In this document: piece by piece, positions 27,722 through 35,039 of the stretch | How positions within the stretch are numbered: the stretch's first letter is position 1 | Layout: each line of letters begins with the position of its first letter | Assembly (NCBI GenBank): GCA_021739765.1 | Contig: JAIPBD010000005.1 | Location: 142,264 to 206,263 of the forward strand | Source: Melioribacteraceae bacterium | Lineage (GTDB): Bacteria; Bacteroidota; Ignavibacteria; Ignavibacteriales; Melioribacteraceae | Reading direction: 5' to 3' | Length of the DNA stretch: 64,000 bases | Notes under the pieces: model-generated | Seen by the model: the letters and a program-made list of their open reading frames with translations, nothing else | Told to the model about the DNA's origin: nothing | Databases searched by the model: none | Program-made: the position numbers and the translations under genes

Positions 27722-29266
27722 ATGATACAGCACAATGAAACTATATTAATTCTTGATTTTGGGTCGCAATACACACAATTAATTGCTCGAAGAATTCGCG
27801 AGGAAAATGTTTATTGCGAAATTCACCCACACACATTTTCAATCGAAGAGATCAATTCCGGAAATATAAGCGGCATTGTTCTTTCCGGCGGTCCGATGAG
27901 CGTTTACGACGAGGATGCTCCACAAATTGATTCGGCTATCTTTGATCTTGGAATTCCAATTTTGGGAATTTGTTATGGTTTGCAGCTTATTACGAAAAAA
28001 TTTAATGGACATGTTGAGCCTGCCGATGATCGTGAATATGGGAAAGCGCATCTAGAATTAATCGGTGAATCAAAACTTTTAAAGGAAGTTAAGAGCGGGA
28101 GTACAGTTTGGATGAGTCATGGCGATTATATCACCCAACTACCGGATGGCTTCGAACTGATTGCTAAAACCGATAATTCTCCGGTCTGCGGGATTGAAAA
28201 CTCTATGAAGTCCATTTTTGGATTACAATTTCACCCTGAAGTGGTTCATACGGAAGAAGGGAAAAAAATTGTTTCAAATTTCATTTTTGATGTTTGTGGA
28301 TGTACTGCTGATTGGACCGCCGGAAATTTTATCGATCAGACTATTTCTGATATTAAAGAAAAAGTCGGATCGTCAAAGGCAATTTGTGCTTTAAGCGGAG
28401 GAGTAGATTCATCCGTTGCCGCGGTTTTATTAAACAAAGCACTTGGCGATCAGCTCATTTGCGTTCACGTAAATACAGGATTAATGCGGAAAAATGAGAG
28501 TGAATATGTAATTAAGATGTTTAATGATTCTTACGATATGAACATTGTTTATATCGACGCGACCGACCAATTTATGTCGGAATTGAAAGGTGTTTCAGAT
28601 CCTGAGTTAAAAAGAAAGATTATCGGCAAAACATTTATCGATGTTTTTGATGCCGAAGCTAAAGAGCATTCAGATGTAAAATTTTTGGTTCAGGGCACCT
28701 TGTATCCCGATGTAATCGAATCTGTTCCGGTAAAAGGGAAATCCGCGACAATCAAAACTCATCACAACGTTGGTGGATTGCCGGATGTTATGGATCTAGA
28801 ATTACTTGAACCTTTTAAAGAGCTTTTCAAAGATGAAGTTCGGGCAATCGGCAGGGAATTGGGAATACCGGAAGAATTCATTGGTCGGCATCCATTCCCG
28901 GGTCCGGGTCTCGCGGTACGGATATTAAGCGATGCCTCAAAGGAGAAAGTAGAAATTTTACAAGAAGCCGATGATATTTTTATTCGGACACTTCACGCGA
29001 GAGGAGTCTACGATGAAATTTGGCAAGCTTTCGCAGTTTTACTGCCGGTTCAAACAGTCGGTGTGATGGGCGATGCACGAACATATGAAAATGTTATTGC
29101 ACTTCGTGCAGTTACATCAGTTGACGGCATGACAGCGGACTGGTACAAATTTGATCACTCAATTCTTGAAGAGGTGTCAAATAAAATCATTAGAAGTGTT
29201 AAAGGTGTAAATAGAGTTGTCTACGATATCAGTTCTAAACCGCCTGCCACTATTGAGTGGGAATAA
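27722..29266 (+). CDS. guaA: GMP synthase (glutamine-hydrolysing)
   Basis: GuaA aminates XMP to GMP. It has an N-terminal class I glutamine amidotransferase with C84 (GICYGLQL) and the His-Glu pair in LQFHPEVVHT. The ATP-pyrophosphatase domain follows with ALSGGVDSSVAA. The dimerisation domain ends with KPPATIEWE, the canonical C-terminus. Length 514 aa is standard. It starts just after the gcvH terminator and has only a weak ribosome site. Confidence 0.98.
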   Translation: MIQHNETILILDFGSQYTQLIARRIREENVYCEIHPHTFSIEEINSGNISGIVLSGGPMSVYDEDAPQIDSAIFDLGIPILGICYGLQLITKKFNGHVEPADDREYGKAHLELIGESKLLKEVKSGSTVWMSHGDYITQLPDGFELIAKTDNSPVCGIENSMKSIFGLQFHPEVVHTEEGKKIVSNFIFDVCGCTADWTAGNFIDQTISDIKEKVGSSKAICALSGGVDSSVAAVLLNKALGDQLICVHVNTGLMRKNESEYVIKMFNDSYDMNIVYIDATDQFMSELKGVSDPELKRKIIGKTFIDVFDAEAKEHSDVKFLVQGTLYPDVIESVPVKGKSATIKTHHNVGGLPDVMDLELLEPFKELFKDEVRAIGRELGIPEEFIGRHPFPGPGLAVRILSDASKEKVEILQEADDIFIRTLHARGVYDEIWQAFAVLLPVQTVGVMGDARTYENVIALRAVTSVDGMTADWYKFDHSILEEVSNKIIRSVKGVNRVVYDISSKPPATIEWE

Positions 29267-29294
29267 GTCTCCATCAAATCAAATATCTGATCTG

Positions 29295-29310
29295 TGGCAC
29301 CGATTTCGCA
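29295..29310 (+). promoter_or_regulatory. Candidate sigma-54 (-24/-12) promoter before the CydA-like genes
   Basis: TGGCAC-N5-TCGCA at 29295-29310 matches the sigma-54 consensus TGGCAC-N5-TTGCA except for one T to C change, and keeps the key GG and GC dinucleotides at correct spacing. It lies 95 bp before the ATG. A 6-bp inverted repeat (AACATC at 29346-29351, GATGTT at 29357-29362) follows in the leader. The activator-like site seen before the hsp20 genes is absent. Confidence 0.45.
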
Positions 29311-29404
29311 CTTAAATTTGAGTTTACTACTGTCTATAAGTGGATAACATCATCCAGATGTTGTAATTTAGTTATGCACAATTCTAACATATAATGGAGG
29401 AATC

Positions 29405-30952
29405 ATGAATTACCCTGTTTGGGATGTCTCCTTCGGCTCAGGATTACTAATTGCGATTATTTCAGTAGTTCACGTATTTGTATCTCATTTCGCTGTCGGT
29501 GGAGGATTGTTCCTCGTCCTTACCGAAAGAAAAGCATATAAGGAAAACAATTCACAACTAGTAGGCTGGCTCAAAACCCACTCAAAGTTTTTTGTCCTTC
29601 TCACAGTTGTTTTCGGAGCTATTACGGGCGTGGGGATTTGGTTCACAATCGCCTTAGTTAATCCGTCAGCTACCAGCGCTTTAATACATGCTTTTGTGTG
29701 GGGTTGGGCGATTGAATGGGTTTTTTTCTTCCTTGAAATCACGGCCGCATTGCTCTATCTCTACGGATGGAAAAGGTTGGACAAACAAACTCATATCTGG
29801 ATAGGTTGGATTTACTTTTTAACTGCATTTTTATCAATGGTGGTAATAAACGGCATAATTACTTTTATGCTGACTTCCGGAAATTGGGTTGAATCAAAAA
29901 ATTTCTGGGATGGATTTTTCAATCCTACTTATTGGCCATCGTTATTTATCCGTTTTGCTTTCTCATTATCTCTTGCCGGTTTATATGCTTTAATAACGAT
30001 AAGTAGAATTAAGGATTCCGTATTTAAGTCGTTTGTGGCAAAATGGAGTTTGAAATGGGTTCTTCCATCATTCATTTTACTTCCCATATTTGCTTATTGG
30101 TACGTTGCTAATATTCCCGTTGAATTATTTCAAAGTACAAATGGATTGATGGCGACAGCGACTCAGTATGCCACTCTGATTTCAATTTTTGCCTTAATAA
30201 CATTTTTACTCGCGTTAGTTTACTATTTTTTTACATCGAAAATCAATCTACTATTTAGCCTGCTTATTCTGATCACCGCATTTGTTACGATGTGGTCTTT
30301 TGAGTTCATCCGCGAATCGATCCGAAAACCGTATGTTATAGCAAATTACATGTATGGTAATTCTATTTACACTGAATCATCAGATTTTGATCAAGGATTT
30401 TCAATTGAAAAAATTAATGAGAATGGAATCCTAAATACAGCTAAATGGACTTCAATCAAGAAAATTAAGAAGGAAAATAGCATTCAAGCAGGCGAAGAAA
30501 TTTTCCGCGTGGAGTGTTTAAGCTGCCACACCTACGATGCTTACCGAGGCGTAAGGAATCGATTAATAGATAGAGGGTGGGATAAAAATATAACATCACA
30601 AATGATCTCTCGGATTGAACACATGCAGAAAGGGATTATGCCGCCATTCGCCGGATTTGAATCAGAAAGAGAATCTCTCTCAGACTATTTACATAATAAT
30701 ATCAGTCAAAGTGAATTGAGTGCCTTTAAAAGTGGAAAAGGATTATTCGATAAATATTGCCAAGTTTGTCACCAATATAGCTCTGATGATCCCGTATTTT
30801 TTGTCCTTACAGGAGCTGATCGGGAGGAGGTTGAATATTATTTAACTGATCTTCAAGGAATGAATGATTTGATGCCAAATCTGGTCCCAAACAGTAAAGA
30901 AATAGAAATTATGATGGATTGGTTTCCCAAACAATTTATCAATCAAAATTAG
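29405..30952 (+). CDS. CydA-superfamily membrane protein with C-terminal di-heme cytochrome c
   Basis: A 515-aa protein. The N-terminal 310 residues hold about nine transmembrane helices resembling cytochrome bd subunit I: H23 and H28 in the first helix (HVFVSHFAVGGG), a conserved-looking W-x-x-E helix (AIEWVFFFLEITAALLYLYGW) and further aromatic helices. The C-terminal soluble part has two c-type heme motifs, C371-x-x-C-H375 and C452-x-x-C-H456. Cytochrome-c-bearing CydA homologues have been described in the CydA superfamily (the OR-C type) and are expected to pass electrons between heme c and membrane hemes. Whether it reduces O2 or oxidises quinol is unknown. It pairs with the next gene, 9 bp downstream. 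Confidence 0.65.
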   Translation: MNYPVWDVSFGSGLLIAIISVVHVFVSHFAVGGGLFLVLTERKAYKENNSQLVGWLKTHSKFFVLLTVVFGAITGVGIWFTIALVNPSATSALIHAFVWGWAIEWVFFFLEITAALLYLYGWKRLDKQTHIWIGWIYFLTAFLSMVVINGIITFMLTSGNWVESKNFWDGFFNPTYWPSLFIRFAFSLSLAGLYALITISRIKDSVFKSFVAKWSLKWVLPSFILLPIFAYWYVANIPVELFQSTNGLMATATQYATLISIFALITFLLALVYYFFTSKINLLFSLLILITAFVTMWSFEFIRESIRKPYVIANYMYGNSIYTESSDFDQGFSIEKINENGILNTAKWTSIKKIKKENSIQAGEEIFRVECLSCHTYDAYRGVRNRLIDRGWDKNITSQMISRIEHMQKGIMPPFAGFESERESLSDYLHNNISQSELSAFKSGKGLFDKYCQVCHQYSSDDPVFFVLTGADREEVEYYLTDLQGMNDLMPNLVPNSKEIEIMMDWFPKQFINQN

Positions 30953-30961
30953 GAGGAGAAA

Positions 30962-32068
30962 ATGGATATACAAACGATTATACCATCTGTAGACCCGATT
31001 TCATTACCTGCTCCATATTGGTTGTTTAAACTTTTGCTAATTGTGACGTTTGTGTTACATATTATCGCTATGAATATCGTATTCGGTGGAAGTATCATCG
31101 CGTATGTTGCTAAATTGAAGGGAAAAACGAATGACAATTTTAAAAAGTTATATTCGGATCTGGCAAAAAAACTGCCGACATTTCTCGCGGCTACAATTAC
31201 TTTAGGCGTAGCACCCCTGCTTTTTTTGCAGGTAATTTACGGACAGTATTTTTATACATCTTCCGCAATAATTGGCTGGCCGTGGTTTTTAGTGATAATC
31301 CTTTTAATTATAGCTTACTATGGATTTTACATAATCGCCTTCAAAGGGAGCGAGAATAATAAATATTTGGGTTGGATTTTATTACTTTCAAGTTTTTGCA
31401 TTGTATTAATTGGATTTATTTATTCGAATAATTTGACATTAATGTCAACTCCCCAATTTTGGTCTCAAAAATATTTTAGAGATCCGACCGGAATGAATTT
31501 GAATCTTAATGAATACACATTGATTCCCAGATACCTTCACTTTGTCACCGCCGCAATCGCTGTTGGCGGATTATTTGTCGCGATTCTAGGTGTGTTCAAA
31601 TGGGGCACAGAAAAAGACTACGCGAAGTTTTTAATAAACTTTGGCGGAAAATGGTTTACCTATGCAACTATGCTACAATTTGTGGTTGGCATTCTCTATT
31701 TAATAATATTGCCTAAAGAACAGATGATGACGTTTATGGGCGAAAATATATTCGCTACTGTTTCATTCCTAGTTGCATTAACTGCGGCGCTAGGTTCTAT
31801 TTTTATAATTTTCAGCTCCACAAAAAATGAGGATCCCAGAAAAGGGATTTACATTGGGACTTCATTACTTGTTCTCGTCTTAGTTTTTATGTCAATCATG
31901 CGAGATTCACTCAGGGATTCATATCTTTCGGAATATTTTAATCCCGATCTTTTTTTAACTGCAACACAGTGGGATGTTTTAGGAATTTTTCTATTTCTAT
32001 TTTTAGGTGGAATTGCATTATGGATTTTCATGCTAAAAGTATATTTTAGAAAACCGAATTTTAATTAG
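30962..32068 (+). CDS. Second CydA-like polytopic membrane protein, partner of the upstream heme-c protein
   Basis: A 368-aa protein with about nine transmembrane helices and no CxxCH motif. Helix 1 shows H33 followed by AMNIVFGGS, similar in layout to the H-x5-GG pattern of the upstream protein, and a later helix has PRYLHFVTAAIAVGG, again a His next to a Gly-Gly. This suggests an ancient duplication, with both being CydA-like subunits. Ribosome site AGGAGG is strong. The pair probably forms a heterodimeric membrane redox complex. Assignment rests on pattern, not alignment. Confidence 0.55.
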   Translation: MDIQTIIPSVDPISLPAPYWLFKLLLIVTFVLHIIAMNIVFGGSIIAYVAKLKGKTNDNFKKLYSDLAKKLPTFLAATITLGVAPLLFLQVIYGQYFYTSSAIIGWPWFLVIILLIIAYYGFYIIAFKGSENNKYLGWILLLSSFCIVLIGFIYSNNLTLMSTPQFWSQKYFRDPTGMNLNLNEYTLIPRYLHFVTAAIAVGGLFVAILGVFKWGTEKDYAKFLINFGGKWFTYATMLQFVVGILYLIILPKEQMMTFMGENIFATVSFLVALTAALGSIFIIFSSTKNEDPRKGIYIGTSLLVLVLVFMSIMRDSLRDSYLSEYFNPDLFLTATQWDVLGIFLFLFLGGIALWIFMLKVYFRKPNFN

Positions 32069-32080
32069 AACGGATTTACT

Positions 32081-32761
32081 ATTTATAAAATTAAGGATTT
32101 GCCGCTCGACGATAGACCAAGGGAAAAGCTTCATTTGCGAGGTGCACATAATCTGTCGGATGCGGAACTTATTGCCATATTACTAAGAACTGGAACAAAG
32201 GGTCGATCAGTTGTCGAAGTTTCACGAGAATTAATAAGTAAACACTCGAATATTTCAACACTTGCAGCCCAATCAGTTGAGTCATTGAAAAAAATAAGTG
32301 GAATTGGAAACGACAAAGCCGCAACGCTGGCGGCGGCTTTTGAAATTTCCAGAAGAATAGATTTCCAAGACAAACTTTACTCGAATAGAAAAATCACTTC
32401 GCCATCCGACGTTGCCGAAATGTTCATTCCTATGTTTAGGGATAAAATGAAAGAAGAATTTGTCGTCGTATCTCTAAATTCAGCCAATAAGATTATTAAA
32501 TTTGATATAATTTCCACCGGTAATTTGAACAGCAGTATTGTTCATCCGAGGGAAGTTTTCAAAGTCGCTATCGACAATCTTTCGGCAAATATTATTCTGA
32601 TTCATAATCATCCAAGTGGTAACCCTGAACCAAGTAATGAAGATATTGCGATAACCAGAAAATTAGTTGAAGCCGGGCAAATTTTCGATATAAAGATATT
32701 TGATCATATAATTCTTGCCGGAAACAGCTATACCAGCTTCGTGGAGCGTAAATTAATCTGA
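32081..32761 (+). CDS. radC: RadC/JAB-domain DNA repair-family protein
   Basis: RadC has an N-terminal helix-hairpin-helix region and a C-terminal JAB1/MPN-like metal-dependent domain with ILIHNHPSGNPEPSNEDI, the JAMM pattern. Its role in repair is not settled. Start choice: the first usual start codon is TTG at 32099, but the conserved family N-terminus (YKIKDLP before DDRPREK) lies upstream in the same frame. The only near-cognate codon there is ATT at 32081, 15 bp after the previous stop. I therefore give 32081 as the likely start, with 32099 as the fallback. Length is about 226 aa. Confidence 0.85.
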   Translation: MYKIKDLPLDDRPREKLHLRGAHNLSDAELIAILLRTGTKGRSVVEVSRELISKHSNISTLAAQSVESLKKISGIGNDKAATLAAAFEISRRIDFQDKLYSNRKITSPSDVAEMFIPMFRDKMKEEFVVVSLNSANKIIKFDIISTGNLNSSIVHPREVFKVAIDNLSANIILIHNHPSGNPEPSNEDIAITRKLVEAGQIFDIKIFDHIILAGNSYTSFVERKLI

Positions 32762-32862
32762 TTTCACCAATATTTAATTCAAAATTTTTTATAAAATCGA
32801 TATTTTTGATTATATTATCCAATAAAACTTTTTTTTGGAATACTCAATAAAGGAGGCAGTAA

Positions 32863-33129
32863 ATGACCCGTATGAAAAAATACTTTGGATTCCTTATGGT
32901 TGCACTGCTCATGACCGGTTTTGTAGGTTGTGGCGGCGTTACTCCGGAACAATTTGCTCAATTAGATGAATTAAGAGCAGAAGTTAAATCTTTGGAACAA
33001 GAGTTAAACTCTTTACAAAGTGACAAAACAAAACTCGAAAGAGAAATAGCAGAAAGACAAGCAGCTCTTGATCAATGTGCAAAAGAGAAAGCTGAAGTAA
33101 AAGCTAACTTGAAAAAAATGGGCAAATAA
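32863..33129 (+). CDS. Small coiled-coil lipoprotein (Lpp-like)
   Basis: An 88-aa lipoprotein. The signal peptide (MTRMKKYFGFLMVALLMTGFVG) ends at a lipobox-like FVG-C23. The mature part is almost wholly a heptad coiled coil (LDELRAEVKSLEQELNSLQ and onward) ending in Lys residues. This plan resembles Braun-type lipoprotein, though the C-terminus (KKMGK) is only loosely like the peptidoglycan-linking end. A strong ribosome site (AGGAGG) suggests high expression. The next gene encodes a LysM protein, so both may tie outer membrane to cell wall. Confidence 0.7.
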   Translation: MTRMKKYFGFLMVALLMTGFVGCGGVTPEQFAQLDELRAEVKSLEQELNSLQSDKTKLEREIAERQAALDQCAKEKAEVKANLKKMGK

Positions 33130-33160
33130 TAAGTTTAATTTAATCTAACGGAGGAATTCA

Positions 33161-33862
33161 ATGAAATTCGCAAAATTATTTAGTGTTGTTGCTATGCTCG
33201 TTCTTCTGGCGTCAACCTCTTTTGCTCAAGAAAGAGAGATGACGGTCGATGAGTGGCGTGGAGAAATTAACAGATTAACTCAAGCTAAAGCTGAGCTTAC
33301 ATCATCAGTTGATGGTGCAAAAGCTGAAGTTGAAGCGTTAAAAACAAAATTGAATGGAATGGAAACTGTTGATGATTGTTACGAAGGTACCAATAAAATG
33401 ATCGGTGACGCTGCAGGTACTAATGTTACTGACGCTGATATTGATGCATACAGAAATCGTGTAAACGCTTTGGCTGCAAAAATAAACAGAAAAGATCCTG
33501 AAAAAGCTGACAGACAAGCTGAGTTAAACGAATTAAAAGCTGATCCAATTAGTGCTTTACCTGAGTTTTATGATAAAGTTCATAATGAACTTCAAAGAAA
33601 ACTTGATGCATGGGTTGTTGCACCAAAAGAAGTTAGTTATACAGTTGTTAAAGGTGATCACTTATGGGGAATTGCCAAGAAAAAAGAACATTATGATAAC
33701 CCATTTGCTTGGCCGGAAATTTACAAAGCCAACAAAAGCTCAATCAACGATCCGAATTTAATTTATCCTAAACAAGTATTTAAAATTCCTAATCTTGATG
33801 CAGATGTTAAAGCTAAGTGGGATAAAGTTAGAGCAAACTGGAAACCTGCTCCATCTAACTAA
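33161..33862 (+). CDS. Exported coiled-coil protein with C-terminal LysM domain
   Basis: A 233-aa protein with a signal peptide (residues 1-22), a helical segment with coiled-coil heptads (about 35-70) and a charged helical middle. A LysM peptidoglycan-binding domain lies at about 159-210 (YTVVKGDHLWGIAKK to IYPKQVFKIP). It is probably periplasmic and cell-wall bound. Strong ribosome site GGAGG. It follows the small lipoprotein by 31 bp and the pair ends at a terminator. Confidence 0.85.
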   Translation: MKFAKLFSVVAMLVLLASTSFAQEREMTVDEWRGEINRLTQAKAELTSSVDGAKAEVEALKTKLNGMETVDDCYEGTNKMIGDAAGTNVTDADIDAYRNRVNALAAKINRKDPEKADRQAELNELKADPISALPEFYDKVHNELQRKLDAWVVAPKEVSYTVVKGDHLWGIAKKKEHYDNPFAWPEIYKANKSSINDPNLIYPKQVFKIPNLDADVKAKWDKVRANWKPAPSN

Positions 33863-33896
33863 TCTTTTCTTTGATCTGATTGAAGTATATAATATA

Positions 33897-33928
33897 AAGC
33901 CCTTTTCGATTTTGAAGAGGGCTTTTTC
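33897..33928 (+). terminator. Rho-independent terminator after the LysM gene
   Basis: AAGCCCT and AGGGCTT, extended inward by TTTC/GAAG-type pairs, form a hairpin followed by TTTTT. Confidence 0.88.
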
Positions 33929-33982
33929 TATTTAAACGAATCCATCAAAACTAAAAATACTCGTTTAAGCGAGGAGGTTGTT

Positions 33983-34930
33983 CTGGCCGAAAGAAAATTA
34001 AAAATTGATGAAGTGAATCCAATGCTTTTTCTTGGAACAAATGATTCTAATTTGCTTCCTCTTGAAGAGAGATTTAGCTCCAAGATTACAGTTCGAGGGG
34101 ATAATGTATTTCTAAAGGGAAAAAATGCCGAGCTCGACATAATCGAAAAAGTTATTAAAGAAATGGTTTATGTCCTGAACACTACTAAATCACTGACACC
34201 CACCGATGTTGAAACTATAATTGCGCTGCTTCAGGAAGGTAAACAAATTGTATCGGACGAAGAACTTGATGATATAATTCTTTATACTCAAAAAGATGTT
34301 GTTAAACCAAGAACTCCGAATCAAATAAAGTATTTTGAATCTGTAAAGAAAAATGATATTTGCTTTGCGGTCGGCCCGGCGGGAACCGGCAAAACTTTCC
34401 TTGCGGTAGCTTTTGCGGTGGCTGCTTTAAAAAAAGGGCTGGTTCGCAAGATTGTTCTTGCCAGACCCGCAGTTGAGGCCGGAGAAAGTTTAGGTTTTCT
34501 TCCCGGTGATTTTAGAGAAAAAATTGATCCTTACTTGAGACCGCTATATGATTCATTACAAGATTTGATGCCTTCGGATCAGTTAAAAAAGAACATCGAA
34601 AATCTTGTGATTGAAATTGTACCGCTGGCATACATGCGAGGGCGTACATTAAATAACGCGTTCGTCATTCTGGATGAAGCCCAGAACGCAACAGCAATGC
34701 AAATGAAGATGTTTTTAACAAGACTCGGTCCTAATTCCCGTTCAATTATTACAGGGGATATAACACAAATCGATTTACCAAAAAACACGGTAAGCGGACT
34801 TGTTCAAGTAAACGAAATCCTCCAGAATGTTGATGGGGTTGGTTTTGTCTATTTTAATAAACAAGATGTTGTTCGTCATCGTTTAGTTAAAGATATAATA
34901 GAAGCTTACGATAACTTTAACGGTGATTGA
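33983..34930 (+). CDS. PhoH-family P-loop NTPase (YbeZ type)
   Basis: A PhoH-like ATPase, a family linked to RNA metabolism and ribosome maturation with YbeY. Walker A GPAGTGKTFLAVA and Walker B FVILDEAQNA are clear. Start choice: the sequence between the strong ribosome site GAGGAGG (33971-33977) and the first standard in-frame start (GTG 34013) encodes AERKLKIDE, which extends naturally into the family start VNPMLFLGTND. The only candidate initiator at the right distance is CTG at 33983, giving 315 aa; GTG 34013 is the conservative alternative. It has no close partner gene here; ybeY is absent from the window. Confidence 0.88.
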   Translation: MAERKLKIDEVNPMLFLGTNDSNLLPLEERFSSKITVRGDNVFLKGKNAELDIIEKVIKEMVYVLNTTKSLTPTDVETIIALLQEGKQIVSDEELDDIILYTQKDVVKPRTPNQIKYFESVKKNDICFAVGPAGTGKTFLAVAFAVAALKKGLVRKIVLARPAVEAGESLGFLPGDFREKIDPYLRPLYDSLQDLMPSDQLKKNIENLVIEIVPLAYMRGRTLNNAFVILDEAQNATAMQMKMFLTRLGPNSRSIITGDITQIDLPKNTVSGLVQVNEILQNVDGVGFVYFNKQDVVRHRLVKDIIEAYDNFNGD

Positions 34931-35039
34931 TCATGAAATCGATGGATATTATTTATAGCATTTGAAAAATTTAGCCACATTTGTAATTTACCATAATTAC
35001 TGCATAAGTTGATTGTTATTCCAAAATACGAAAGGTAAT

